From Trochalopteron elliotii (taxonomy: Eukaryota > Chordata > Aves > Passeriformes > Leiothrichidae): 64,000 bases of DNA. Position numbers and translations under genes: made by a program. Below, piece after piece: positions 21,445 to 33,067 of the stretch. The stretch covers positions 418,109 to 482,108 of the forward strand of contig JANPWX010000251.1 of assembly GCA_024734555.1 (NCBI GenBank), written 5' to 3'. The stretch's first letter is position 1; each line of letters opens with the position of its first letter. The notes beneath the pieces are model-generated. The model saw only the letters and a list, made by a program, of their open reading frames with translations. It had not been told where the DNA came from and searched no databases.

Positions 21445-24400
21445 CCATGGATTTCTCCTCTTCCTGGCTTATTTCTTCTTGGAACTGCTGGTGTCTTACA
21501 CACCACTCCATCTTAGCCCAGGCTGTCTCTCATTTGACTATTTCTGACAGAATACTGTGTGCTGCTTTTCAAAGCCTCCTAGGCTTGGAGCCTTTGGAAG
21601 CTCATCCCTCCCGGAGGCTGCCACTGACAGCTCTGCTGGTTCCTACTGGCACTGCTTGGGAGTGTTGCAGAGGGATGGAAACAGGGTGTAACTGATCTGA
21701 AGTGAGGGCATGTTCATGTGATTTACATGCTGGGGGCCAGAGGAAAAGGGCTGCAGTCAGTAATTCCACTCTCTTGTGTCTCCTACTCCCCACTTTTGAT
21801 CTGTCCTCTCTGTTGGGACATCAGAGGCAGCTTCTTCTTGTGGGTAGTCACTTACTGAGATGTGATGGACATGTCAACTCAGGACAGGATTTTCCCTCAG
21901 GGCAGAAAACCTTTAGTAGGAAAGGTGGAATTTTAAGGCTTTTGGACTGAAAAAAAAAGAAAAAAAAAGAAAGAAAAGCCAAAAAATTCCTACCTGAGTG
22001 ACTGAGAAATGGAAATCTGGTTGGAGAAGGCATGCTCTGGGTTGGGGAGATTCTTCATGTGCTTCTAAAATCACATTTCCTCAGAGACTGGGGCAGAAAT
22101 TGTGACATCGAATTTCATTTTCCTTTACATTTGTATACCAAAAATAAACCCTGCCTAAGTCATTCAGTGTCTTCTTGATGGTTTAGAAGCAGTCAGGATG
22201 ACAACAGCTACTGGTCAGAATTGTCAGAATCAAGCCTCATTATCACAGCTTGCAGTACTTGACCTGGTGCTCTGGCCAGGAGGAGACATTCAATAGAGTG
22301 CCAGATTCCCTTTGAATTAAGATCTTGCATATGGAATTTGTGCTTCCTAGAAAGATGCTCTTCCTGCTCACTGATATAATCAGGGGAATACTGGTGCTGA
22401 GGGAGAGTGGATGGGGAGCTGGGCACCTCCAGTTCTCTGTTCCAAAGGCCTTAAGGTATAATCAGAGTTACAGAGAATATTCCCCCTCTTTGGGAGAGGG
22501 TTCAAATGAATGAAGGATGTGGTTTGCAGAGGAGTCCACACCTGTATTTTTACAGATAGAAAAGCTGCACGCTTTGCAGCATGGCTTTGTTTTAGCCTCG
22601 TGTCCATGGTCAGTTCCTGCCTTCCCTGCTTTCTTCCCTGCCTTCTTTCATCCTCTGTCCATCCCCTCTTGCTGAATCTGATCAAGACCTGAGATAACAT
22701 CTTGGTACATTTTGGTGTCCTCCAAAATGTCTGTCCATTTTTTTCCATTGAAACCAAATTTGTTACAAAGTTTTCAGTTAGAACTGCAGTTTGCCCTTCA
22801 GATGTGCTCAGCCCTCTAAGTCAGGAGGGAAAGTTTGAAAATACTTGTAAGAAGGCAGAACAGATGTCACAAAACTTTGGATTTTCATATATAAATCTTT
22901 TATCAAGGTCTTCAGAGCTGTCCAGATGTAATCAGATCTTGTGGTTTTGAGAATCCTGACTATTTCTGTGGGAAAATTCTTCATTTTCTATGCACACTAG
23001 GTTTTCAGCAGCACAAAAATAAGCTAGAAATGTATTGTTTTAAAAATACTGGCATATCTAGATTTTTATCAAGTCTCCATAAAAAGAAGAGGGTTTGGCC
23101 TAAAAACTGTATACAGAGAAGATAAATCTTATATCAGTGCACAGCTTAAAAAAAAGTCATTATTTTTAGCCAAACATATAAATACCTGCCTTTTTATTTT
23201 TATGGGGTTGTTTTGGTTGTTTTCTTTTTACATCAAAAAATAAACTATAGACAAGCATGGGAAACAATAAATCTGGGTGTGTCAAGTAGTAAATGCTCTA
23301 ACAAGTTCCCATTGCATAGTGGCATGAAGTTCCTCTGGGAACATATATTTTTATATACATGTCAGAGGTCTAAAAATACGCTACTAGAATAAACCATAGT
23401 GTTAGAAAAGAGGAAGAGGACTTTCCAATTTGTTTTATTGTTCTGTTTTGCAAATGAGAATTTGTAATCTGAATGGGAAAATATTTTTTTTGCAAAACGT
23501 GTGACAGAAAATGATCCAGATTAGACTGAGTTAAGTGAAACTAAGACTGTGGGACAGATCCATAAGGAAATGCATTGTGTTCCTCTGGAAATGACTGCTG
23601 CTCTTTCCATCTTTAGCCAGAGCTGTGTCAAACCCAGCAGTCCCAAGGGTTGTTTTCCCTCCAGTGCAGGCAGATGATGAATCATGGAATGGTTTGGGGT
23701 CTGTTCTGCCAGCATTGCTTGGGTGGTTGTGCCTGAAAGGGTGAGACAGGATCCAGACTTTGAGTGAAATGATGTGGATGATCAGCCCTTTGTACCTCTG
23801 GCTTTGGAAGCCTTTCCAGAGGTGCTACACAAGGTGCTGCTCCCCCAGTCTGGGAGTGGTGCACAGAGTCTGGCAAACAGGAGGTGCTGTGCTGCCTTTA
23901 CAGCTGCCAGGGCCCAGTGTCCCACTGTGGGTCACCAGAGTAGCTGGAGATCACTCCAGCCCCATCAGCCCCCCTCAGGAGGCCTGGCCACAGGTCCTGA
24001 GCTTTGGGAAGTCCCTGTGTCCCTCCTGGCTTTGTTGTGAGCAGGATGGCCCTGGCCTGTGTTTGCTGAGGTCCCACCCCAGGGCAGTGCGTGTGAAACA
24101 TGGTGCTGGGATGGGATCTGGGCAAGGGCACAGCAGGTCCTTGCCCTACTTCCAGTGGAAAACAGGAAACCTGCAGGGTGGTGCCTCCTCTCCATGCCAG
24201 ACTTAGGGCAAGCAGCTCCTTTATTCACACTAATTCTAACCTTGCCTTTGATATTTATGTTTCCTTGAGCTGGAGCAGTGCTGGGAGGATCCATTTGGAA
24301 AAGGAGTTTTTTGGGGGGCTGAGTACACATCCCCACGTGTTGGGTGCACACACCTTCACTCACAGACACACAGCCCTCATCGATGTCAGGAGAAATGGCC

Positions 24401-25035
24401 AGTCCCTGCTCCTCTGCAAAACTGTTCTTTATCTGGATAAAGTGAAGACTGGTTTGGAAACAGATTGCCTGTCTTATTTATAATGACCTAATCAGGGAGA
24501 TCAAGAGAGCCTTTTTACCTGTGTTTTCTAATCAGAACATGCCACCAAGTCTGTTTGCTTATCTCTTGAACCTCTGCTGTCCAAACAGAGCACAGGGTAT
24601 CTTTGCAATGGTAAAGGTGAAGTCCTCAAGCCCTGTCATCAGAGGGAGAGCTCGGGAAGATTTAGAAAATACTGGTGTTATTCTGCTGCAGTCCATCAGC
24701 TGGAAGTACTGGGGCTGCAACTGTTGAAGGAGGATCTGGCTCCTCTCTTAGCCTGCACTGGCCTGCAGGAGATGGGGTGTGCAGTGCTGGTGACCCCAGC
24801 TCATCCTGAACAGCCCAGAGGCAAATGATGCCCTGTGAGACTCGTGGACTTGTGTAACCTCGGGTGCAGTGGAGAATGTTTAGAGCAGAAAGAGGAATAG
24901 TCACTGACTTCAGGGAGCACAGACCCTGTGTTAGTGTGGGCTTGTTGTCATGGGCAAAGTCAGTTGTTTCTAATTTTGTCTTCTTTCTACATATTCTGGC
25001 AATGAACTTGCTTTTCAAGAAACTACAGTGGAATA
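21445..25035. other. Mostly unique non-coding sequence
   Basis: The A-rich tract is listed separately. A pyrimidine-rich patch lies at 22613-22680. GC-richer sequence at 23750-24200 gives overlapping frames on both strands (up to 148 codons) with no domain. No transposon family is recognised. Confidence 0.5.
21950..21986. repeat. A-rich simple tract
   Basis: Two runs of eight or more A, each closed by G, then 'aaagaaaagcc' and A6. It may be an old A-tail, but no element body is recognised upstream. Confidence 0.85.
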
Positions 25036-25042
25036 GGCCAGC

Positions 25043-25062
25043 TTTTTTTTTTTTTTTTTTTT
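25043..25062. repeat. T20 homopolymer
   Basis: An uninterrupted run of 20 T with no recognisable element next to it. It may be polymorphic in length. Confidence 0.95.
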
Positions 25063-25064
25063 GT

Positions 25065-25600
25065 CAAGAAATAGACAGTGTAGATTGTGTGAGTGAAGAA
25101 GAGGCAAGCACTCCCTTACCTTCCAGTTACACACAACACATCTCTGGTGTATAAATAGCATGAAGAGTTAAGCCCTCCTTAGTATTTCTCCTTCTTCTCT
25201 TGTATTGTGACTGAGTGATGACTGTGGTGACTCCCCTCAAACAAACACCTCTCCCCCCTCCACCCCTCTGCAGACATTCTTCTCCTTCCCTTTCTTTTTT
25301 TGCCAAGATAAACTCTGTGTGTAAATTGGATGAGCACTGAGTACATTAAGGGGGAAGGGGTGGAACAAAAATAAGACCCTAATTAATAGTTTTGTAACTA
25401 AGGGAATGAGAGGAGAATAATTCAAGGAATAACAAGAACAGCTTTCAGTCTGTTACTTGCTGTGTGTTTGTGCATGTAGTTGTACACTAAAATAATTCCA
25501 GCTGTTCTTCCTTCTTTTAATAATGGTTCATTGCTTTCCTGTTGTGGGGCCATATTTGGACAAACATTAACCAGATCAAAGCCTAATGGATAGTTATGAT
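25065..25600. other. Unique non-coding sequence, pyrimidine-rich in part
   Basis: 25235-25305 is C+T rich. Nothing else is recognised. Confidence 0.5.
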
Positions 25601-25680
25601 GGCTCTGATTCAGCAAAGCACTTAAGCACAGTGTTTCATTGTAACTTCAATGGGACATGCTTTGACTTCAGCAAGATATA
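25601..25680. mobile_element. Fossil palindromic DNA transposon (amniote MITE-like)
   Basis: 'ctgattcagcaaagcactta' at 25604 matches from memory the terminal inverted repeat of a family of old palindromic elements common in turtle and crocodilian genomes. The central 'acttcaatgggacatgct' (about 25644-25661) fits the palindrome's core ('cattgacttcaatggga'). The right half decays after 'gacttcagcaag'. A related copy lies at 55591-55695. The exact family name is not asserted. Confidence 0.6.
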
Positions 25681-25684
25681 AGCT

Positions 25685-27085
25685 CTGCTCCAGCCAGTGA
25701 CAGGAGAAATGCCTGTGTGACTTGGCGTGGCTGTGTGTGTGCTGTGCTTAAAACTCTAAAGTAAAGTGAGTTCCCATTCTAAAGAAGGATAATGGAGCCT
25801 TCTTCCTGCAAGGTATCGCTGTTGGACTAAGCACCCCTTTGCTTTTCTTAATCTTGGCCATTCCCATCGTGGAGATTTAATAGCTGTGCTAGAGCCAGAG
25901 TCAGTGCTAGAGCCAGAGGAGGTTGTGGAAACCAAGAATTCCAGTCAAAGGGAGGAAGGACAGAGGAATACCATGAAGAAAGAATGGGAATGTGCCCACC
26001 GAGCAGGGCCTCTGACTGCCGTAACTGCCAGAAGATTCATCTGTCCCCAGAAACTGTCTCTGTCAGTGCCTTACAGCAGGTACTTAGGAAGAGTTTTAAG
26101 AAACAGGAGAAAAGCTGAATACTCCCTTCCTTGGTGGGAGACAGTGGCCTGGGGACATGCTGAGCTGGACACTATATGTGGACTGTGGTGGTTATTTTCT
26201 GCCAGGAAGGGCAGAAAATAATCCCACAGACCCCACAGCGAGGGTCCCTGCAGCCCTCCTGGTGCTGGAATGATTTCATAGGAGAGAGTTCCACTTTTGA
26301 GCAAGAAATGAGGAAAAGAGGCTGAAATGATTTTTGCTGAAATCTTCCCGTTGATTCCTCCTTGATGGCATAAAATCTTAAGAGTACAATTTTCTTGTCT
26401 CATCCAGGCCATTAAAGCGTTATAAATTATGGCAGCTTCTAGGATTTAAGATACTTTTTTAAGTGGCTGTGCTACACTGCCTTGGAAACACTTGGAATTC
26501 CCCTTTGTGATTGTCTGGGAGTTATTTATAGTAAGTCCTTACTCTGATGGCAGAGTCTACATCACAGAAGTGCTGATTTGAAGGGGGAGTAGTTTCATTT
26601 AGAAGTTTTGCTCGCTGTGTTTGCCATTTCATGTTTCTGGTTTTTAAGCTGCTGTCACGAGTGAACAGAAGCAGTTTGTGGCACATTGCCACCACACACA
26701 GGGCAGGCTTGCTTTGCTTGGAGCACTCCCTCTGGAACAGCTTCCTGATGGGAACATCATTATCAGCATGGCCTTGTGCATTGGGCCTCTGATGGGCCAG
26801 ACTGTCCTGAGGTCCCGGGGTGAAAACCTGGAGAAAATGGAGACATCAGGGGAGGAGAGGGAGGGGAATTTAATTTCCTTTGCCCTGACACTGATGTTAT
26901 TGTAAACTCTCTAAAATGGCACCTTCTGGCTCAGAATTAAGTAGCCACAATGACATGTCCCAGTTTGTCCAGACTGATTTTCTTGTCCAGTTAAAGTGGG
27001 AGAGTCTTATGTCTTTAAAGCTTCCTGGCTCCCAGGAGGAAAATGCCAAACTTGTCAGAGAAAACAAACAGTGGCTGTCCCAGCC
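25685..27085. other. Unique non-coding sequence with a small tandem duplication
   Basis: An 18-bp-period duplication at 25886-25918 (15 bp identical, 'gtgctagagccagag') is the only repeat seen. The open frames have no domain. Confidence 0.55.
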
Positions 27086-27089
27086 TGTG

Positions 27090-27310
27090 TGTGTTCCGAT
27101 TAACGAATCTATTAGGCTATAAAACCTGGGACCCCCTTTCCTGGAGAAAGAGCATACATTAGGAAGCTGTTGACAGTTCCTAAGTCTGACCCCTTGCACA
27201 GAGCTGGAGACCTATCAGCAGCTCCGAGGGGCTGTTTGTTCCAGGAGGTCTCAGAGAAGTTTTTGACGCTCCGTAAATGCCAGATGCGTTCTTGTTGTTT
27301 TTGTTTTAAT
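27090..27310. promoter_or_regulatory. Candidate conserved block (weak)
   Basis: 'gtgttccgattaacgaatctattaggctataaaacc' style sequence, split over 27090-27130, combines retained CpGs with homeodomain cores and a TATAAA. Retained CpGs continue in 'gctccgaggggc' and 'ttgacgctccg'. The role is inferred only. Confidence 0.28.
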
Positions 27311-27314
27311 TTGT

Positions 27315-27850
27315 AACGTGGGAGGCCAGAGGGACAAAAAAGGAGGAGCCACGGCACAGCTGAGTGTTCCTGTTCTTTTGGTGTAATCAAAACGTGTTTG
27401 GAGGCACATTACCTTGGGCTGGGATATTGTTGGCTCCCTCAGACTGAGCAGGGCCTGCTGTAGTGATGAGTTCCTTGGTGGGTTTGCTGCAGTTACAGCA
27501 AACACCCAGTGTTGCAGTTGATGGCATTCCATGCTTTCAGCTAAAAGGGAATGACTTGCCAGTGTTGCATTCAGCATTCACTTCCCAAGGAGATGCAAAC
27601 ACACAGTTCTGATATTTGAGGACATACAAACCCCATTTTACAAGAAAAGTAGTTAAGCCCTGTATTCTTGGTGTATTCCTGTGAAAGCAGTTACGTCTTC
27701 CTTGTTTCCCCCTGCTCCTTTTCCTTGTGCTGTTGCTTGTTAGAGAGACAGCTTTTTTCTCTGGCATTATGGTATTCATCAAGCAGAAATGCAAATCACT
27801 CCTGCACTCCTTCATATACTCTGCTGAGTGGTTTTGCACATGGAATATTG
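27315..27850. other. Unique non-coding sequence
   Basis: 'ccccattttacaagaaaag' at about 27631 recalls an antisense MIR end, but the similarity stops too soon to call. Nothing else is recognised. Confidence 0.5.
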
Positions 27851-27852
27851 TT

Positions 27853-28244
27853 GGAGCATTTCTCTTATGAGGAAGGGCCCAGGGAGTTGGGGCTGTTCAG
27901 CCTGGAGAGGGGCCTTTAGCCCTGGGTGTCCCTGGGTGTCCCTGTGTGCAGGGAGGGGCAGAGCAGGGCCCAGGCTCGGCTCTGGGGGCCTAGCAGTGGC
28001 ACCAGAGGAACAGACAGGGACTGAGCCCAGGAATTCCCCCTGCACAGGAGGCAAAACTTCTTCCCTGTGCAGTGACAGAGCCCTGAACAGATTGTCCAGA
28101 GAGACTGTGGAGTGTCCTGGGGATGTTTCAGAGCCCTCTGGACACAGTCCTGAGGGATGCTCTGGGATGGCCCTGCTGGAGCAGGGAGGTGGCACCAGGT
28201 GACCCACTATGGTCCCTTCCAACCTGACCCATTCTGTGACTCTG
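27853..28244 (+). mobile_element. CR1 LINE 3' region, about 390 bp, sense
   Basis: This is the longest CR1 copy here. It runs in family order from the end of the reverse-transcriptase region ('ggggctgttcagcctggagag') through 'gggcccaggctcggctctggggg', split at about 27967-27990, then 'aacttcttccctgtgcagtgacagagccctg', 'cagagagactgtggagt', 'ctctggacacagtcctg' and 'ggtcccttccaacc', to the terminal 'attctgtgactctg'. A small local duplication of 'ccctgggtgt' sits at about 27919-27938. The open frames of 124 (+) and 147 (-) codons are readings of the repeat, not genes. Confidence 0.95.
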
Positions 28245-28249
28245 AATAT

Positions 28250-28495
28250 TTCCATGAGTTTCAGGTCACTGCTCTGTCCCTGGCTGGGTCCCTGGTGCTG
28301 TCACAGCTGAAGGAGGCAGTTGCAGAGCAGGCTTTTGCTGCAGTTCCTTCCCAGCCAGCCATGCACACAACTCCCAACCCAGCACACAGCCAGCAAGGCT
28401 GGTCAAACCAGTGGTCTCCCCAGCCCATGTTGTGAGTCAGTCACCCTGCTTTTTGTAATTAGTAATTAACAAATATGTGTCAGTGAATACTGCAG
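28250..28495. other. Unique non-coding sequence
   Basis: Ordinary composition after the CR1 end. Nothing is recognised. Confidence 0.5.
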
Positions 28496-28499
28496 GACG

Positions 28500-28850
28500 T
28501 ATTGAAGAGTTACCGATACGTGACTCAACACGCTTGAGACAAATTCCTGTGCTGAACCAAACTTTGCCAAACCACAAAGAAGTTGAGCAGCAGCAGCCCT
28601 GCACTCCCAGTCCCTCGTGTCCCTCGTGATCACAGGTGGGTCTTGGTGCTCTGCATCCCAGGCTCTGTGTAGCAGGTGGCTTTTACCCTTGATAGAGCAC
28701 ACACCATTTAGGTCAGTCCCCGGGAGAGCTCCGAGCAGGAATACTGCAGTTCACTGTAGCGCTTTTAATTTGCTGGATGAGATCTCTGGTCTGTGGAACA
28801 CAGGACTTGTTGTGAATCACAGCAGGATATTCTCTTAAAGAGCCCAGCAG
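28500..28850. other. Unique sequence leading into a CpG-retaining block
   Basis: Contains 'taccgatacgtgactcaacacgc' near 28512, with three CpGs and an AP-1/CRE-like 'tgactca'. No repeat or gene. Confidence 0.4.
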
Positions 28851-28854
28851 AAGG

Positions 28855-28990
28855 CTGCTGACAGTGTCCCCGGGCGATGCTAATCCGACATCACATTGGT
28901 CATGGCTGCTCGGGTTACCCGCGGCCCCGTCGCACAGGAGGCCTGTTAGTGTGGGAATGAGGGACCTCGTGCTGCAGGGACACAGCCGGG
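28855..28990. promoter_or_regulatory. CpG-retaining GC-rich block
   Basis: About ten CpGs lie within roughly 130 bp, including 'cccgggcgatgctaatccg' and 'acccgcggccccgtcgcac', together with a homeodomain-type 'gctaatccg'. A further CpG-bearing stretch continues at 29050-29240. It is too short for a classical promoter island and is more like a constrained enhancer. Inference. Confidence 0.36.
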
Positions 28991-28999
28991 GCATTAGGA

Positions 29000-31005
29000 G
29001 GAAGAAAATCTATCCTCTTCCCATCACTTCCTGAAGGGAATGTGTCAGAATGACGCACGTACTCTGGGCTTTATTTGATGAGGGGGCCGAGGGGGAGCGA
29101 GAAAGGAATGAGAAGGTCTCAGGGGATGCGCGATTTGGCTTCACCGGGTCACAACGCTCTGAAAGTTCATTCCGAGTTGCTGAAACTGAAGCGGTGGAGA
29201 GCAGTCCTGGCTGGACACACATTTGTCATCTTCGTGACTCAGGAGGGCTCTTGTGGATATTTTAGACAGCCCATGGATTATGGTGGGCTTTTCTCAGCCT
29301 CATAAACACTCCTCAGGAATGAGGTGGGAGAGTCCGAGGATGGTGGCATATGCTGGGACTGTGGACATTCTCCCAAGGTGCTTCTGGGGTAAAAGCATCC
29401 CTTTTCTCACATTCCATCCTGCCCGAAATTTCAGGCTAAATTGCAGTGTGTGTGTTGTAAGTCTGTGTCCTCTCCAGTGTGATCTAATATTGACACAAGA
29501 AATGGAGCTTTAATCTTTTGATGAGATTCTCGTGTTCTCTGGTTGTCCATGCTCTGAGGGATACTGTGAATGCTCTTGAGAAATAGGAGATCTCGTGAAC
29601 AGAAAACTTCTGGTGCAATTTGTACTGACCTAAGCGCAGTCACTCGTTGGCCCAAATCTCTTCAGTTCTTTTCCCACTCAGGAAATACGGATTTTGATCA
29701 AATGAAGTATCTCAAAAATAGGTGCTGAAATCCATTGGTTAAGGCAGACACCATGTGCCCTACTGCCAATTTTTGAAGCTAGTCAGAACACTGAGGGGAA
29801 AAAGCAGTTTGGTATTTTTGTTTCAAATGAGAAACTTAGGAATTAACATCAATGTTATTTTTAAGTGTTTTTCCTTGGATCAAATTAAATGTTTTGTTTG
29901 AGGCCAAAATATTACGTCGTTCTGTTTTTCAGTTCACTGAAAAAAAATCTGAAAAAACAGTGTTTATTTTGGGCTGCTGCCCAACTAATCTCTCTTCCTT
30001 TATTTTTTCTATAATGCAAGCAAAATACAAAATCAGTTATTTATGCATCTGGAGTTTTAGCTTCTGTTTTAACCATCCATCAGATTAACAGATACCACAG
30101 TATAGTAATTTTTTTTTACTCTTCAGATGCAGAGCTGTGTTTCTGTGCTTATAAGAGTTGCACAGAGAAGGAAGAAAGTCCTGAAATCAATGAGATGTTG
30201 GGTTCTGTTTGCTGGGCTGTTGAGTGATTCCCCAGCTGAATGGAGAACCTGGTTGAATGAAGGTGTTAACCTTGATCTTAATACCAATGTCCCCCACTCC
30301 ATTTGAGGAGTCAGCAAATGATTTGTTTTAGCTCTGGAATGATGGTTTATTCCAGGTGCTGCTTCTCACAGCAAACTTTGTCTGAGGATAAATGGGAAGA
30401 GGCCATTGGTGTCCAAAAAAGAGGATTTGTTTAACATGGGAAAGGAAGAACTGAATTAAAATACAAGAAGATCACATAATCTACCACCACCTGCAACCTC
30501 ATCTTGTGGCTTAACCTTTGATGCTTACTTTATTTTTCTTCATTTCTGCTGCTGTCCTCAGAATTTTCCCTGTTTTCCCCATGGCTTGAGAGAAAACCCT
30601 GCAGTGGAGCTTTAGCCTGTGTGCTCATGGCTTCTGCAGCACTGGAACCCTGTAAAACCACCCTCAGCCCTAATGGGGTTTGCTTCTTATGGGATTAATG
30701 TTTTACTCTATAGCAAAGTTACTTTTTGTGCTCCTTTCATCAGAACAACTCCTGTGGGCATGAACACATCACCTGGATGCTCGAGGTGCTGTTGTGGATG
30801 TTGTGCCAGGTGGGAATGCAGGAACTGACTCAGGTATAGAGCAGTTTGGCTCCACTCCTCACTGCATTTACATGCCACTGCTTGGGCTTGGGAAATCAAT
30901 TTCTCTCCCTGTGCCTGTGCTTGGCTGAACTGTCCTTCCTGCAGGAATTTGGGCTCGGCAGCACCTCCAAGCAGGTCTGCAGTTTCAGCGGGTGCCTGTA
31001 GGTGC
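29000..31005. other. Unique non-coding sequence
   Basis: 29050-29240 keeps a few CpGs ('atgacgcacgtac', 'ggccgagggggagcg', 'caccgggtcac'). The rest is ordinary. No transposon or coding block is recognised. T-rich patches lie near 29985 and 30109. Confidence 0.5.
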
Positions 31006-31009
31006 TACC

Positions 31010-31165
31010 ACAATACAAACAATAATCAATCACTGACCGACACCTCCGAGGCTCTCACTGAAACCAAACACAATAAAAAAGCCTCCCCAGGGGCCGAATC
31101 TGCTGGGCTGTGTAAACGATTTTTTAGTGAAAGTGGTAGAACCCCCATCTCTTGGGACATTTAAA
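31010..31165. promoter_or_regulatory. Candidate conserved block with PBX/HOX-like motifs
   Basis: 'aacaataatcaatcactg' at about 31018-31036 has adjoining SOX-like (ACAAT) and PBX/HOX-like (ATCAATCA) motifs. Retained CpGs follow ('gaccgacacctccgagg', 'ggccgaatc', 'aaacgatttttta'). The role is inferred only. Confidence 0.32.
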
Positions 31166-31169
31166 GCAC

Positions 31170-32435
31170 CTTGCAGAAGGCAGGAGCAATCAGTGTGGTG
31201 GGGAATAAGCATAGGTTGGCAGGAGGATCAAATAAAGAGGACTTCATTATTTGGGAGGGCCCGTCCAGCAGAGATCACCATGAGTGAAGACACAATGACT
31301 TAATGGATCTCTCTCAGCTTCTGACTGCTTCTCTCCTCCACTGCAAGTGCTCACAACCAATAAGGAAGGCAAAGAAGGCTTCAGCCAAAAATGGAACACG
31401 TATTTTTAACCTTCCCGCCAAACTTTGATCCTTTCCTAGATTAGTTTTAGGTATATTTAGGCCAATTCCTGAACTCCTTTGTTCAGGTCATTTGCTCCAG
31501 CAAAACACTGGATAAATGTGTGCATTTGGAGATGCATTAGTAAGTAATTATGGGGAGATGATTGCATTAAATCAGAAGTAAAATAAAATGAGGCAGTCCT
31601 GGTGAAGAACTGCAGCTCAGTGCAGGGGGAAACGGCCAGCTACAGGTAGGAGAGGTTCCACAGAACTTGTATGTAAACTGCATAATCTGGATTTGATTCT
31701 CATTTGTGTTTGTTTTCTCAGTTTCCCCCACTCACCAGAACATAAATTTTCCAGGTAGGTGAGCGCAGGCAGGAATGGAGTGAAACCACCCAATGGAACG
31801 AGACAGGATCATTCTCTAGTCCATGTTCTGTTCTTGCTCACTGCACTAATTAGCTGCTGTGAGGCTGCTCCATCCTGGATGCAAACGGTGGCCCCCGCCT
31901 TGGAGCCGGTGCTAATCCCTACGAGAGGCATCTTTTCCAGGCAGCCCTGCAGGTGGCACAGCGAGCCTTGTCTTTCCAAGCCACGGGAGCAGTCCCTGGC
32001 TTCCCTTCTCATCGGTTCACAGTGCAGCAGCAGCTGGGATGGGGGAGACCTTTGGTACAGAGAAAGAGACTGGTGTGATACGCTGGCTGCTGAAACATCC
32101 TGTGTGTTCCCGGGCTGTTTCCAGGACTTTGCCTTAGAAACAAGGCGATTTCTTTTTACTGCATCAAGACGTTTTGAATGCCTGTGTGCTGCTTCCAAGC
32201 TAAAGCTGAAAAAGAGAGTTCAGCCAAGCTCCTAAAAATCAAGATAACTCTTGAAGTCTTGGTTGCACACTCTGAATGTATTCTCTGTCAGGCAGGTCTT
32301 ATCAGAAAATCTCTTCTGAAGCCACTGGAATCAAGTGGAACTGATTTGGGAATTGTGGAAAAGGTGGATAGAAAAGGGCCTTGTAGCCTGCAGGGCTCCT
32401 GGGAATTCCTTCTTGTTAGCCCTTATTCTCACTTT
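31170..32435. other. Non-coding sequence with a 158-codon open frame
   Basis: 31759-32235 (+) is open for 158 codons and has a hydrophobic stretch near residues 22-38, which resembles a signal peptide followed by cysteines. A 129-codon minus frame overlaps it almost completely, and no family similarity is seen. A CpG-bearing patch ('aacggtggcccccgcc', 'ccacgggagc') at 31880-31990 lowers stop density. I do not call it a gene. Confidence 0.5.
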
Positions 32436-32439
32436 GCTT

Positions 32440-32600
32440 CCCTTCATGGCCTTGGGCAAGTCACTTAACTTCTTAATCTCTGGCTCAGTTTCTCTGCCTG
32501 TAAAATAAGATAACTATTACTATCACATACCTGTCTGACAGGATTTTCTCCCCTAGTAATAATTAACATTTGTAAAATGTTCTTTGACTATGTTTATTTT
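32440..32600 (+). mobile_element. MIR-like core-SINE, sense
   Basis: Clear MIR order: 'ccttgggcaagtcacttaac' (32450), 'ctggctcagtttctctgcc' (32480), 'tgtaaaataagataactatt' (32499), 'catacctgtctgacaggatt' (about 32525, where MIR has acctacctcatagggtt), then 'aattaacatttgtaaaatg' (about 32560, where MIR has agttaatacatgtaaagcg). The tRNA-derived head is mostly missing. This is among the most secure ancient repeats in the window. Confidence 0.82.
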
Positions 32601-32639
32601 TATTATAATACTTCCAGATTATATTACAATACTGATGCT

Positions 32640-32880
32640 GTTGCTGTTGCAGATCTGAGCTCCTGTACAAGATTACACCGGAAATTAAGTCATTTTTCTA
32701 ATAAGATATAAAACAACTTGTGGTCGCTGTGGTTAAGACGAGTTTAAAGCTCGTTTGCAGCATGACAACAGTGTGAAGTAGCTGAAGCATTGCAGGGAAT
32801 CTAACCTCAGTATCTGTGACAAAATGAACTACATGCACTGAAGATTATCCATAATCTGATCTTACCCCTAACAGAAAGGT
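32640..32880. promoter_or_regulatory. Candidate conserved block (weak)
   Basis: Contains 'ttacaccggaaattaag', 'tggtcgctgtggttaagacgag' (RUNX-like TGTGGTTA) and a short hairpin ACGAG/CTCGT around 32738-32754. It retains CpGs in a CpG-poor setting. Role unproven. Confidence 0.28.
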
Positions 32881-32884
32881 TACT

Positions 32885-33065
32885 CATTTGAAATATTTGG
32901 TAAGTGGGGCAGTGAAGGTTTGAGGTTTCCTTTGTGTTAGCAGAATGTGTAAAGTGTCCCTGCACACTTGGGTCTTCAGTCCTGCAGTCCAGACTGAGCT
33001 CTGAGGAGCTGGACTGAGGATTTGTGAGGGCATCTGCAAGCCTGAAGAGCCTTTATTTCCACTTC
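32885..33065. other. Unique non-coding sequence
   Basis: Nothing is recognised. Confidence 0.5.
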
Positions 33066-33067
33066 CC

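Noticed and set aside
27631..27660. Antisense MIR end
   Set aside because: Similarity is confined to 'ccccattttaca' and does not extend.
27812..28255. Open frames of 147 (-) and 124 (+) codons
   Set aside because: They lie almost wholly inside a CR1 3' region, which is non-coding on the minus strand and past the reverse-transcriptase end on the plus strand.
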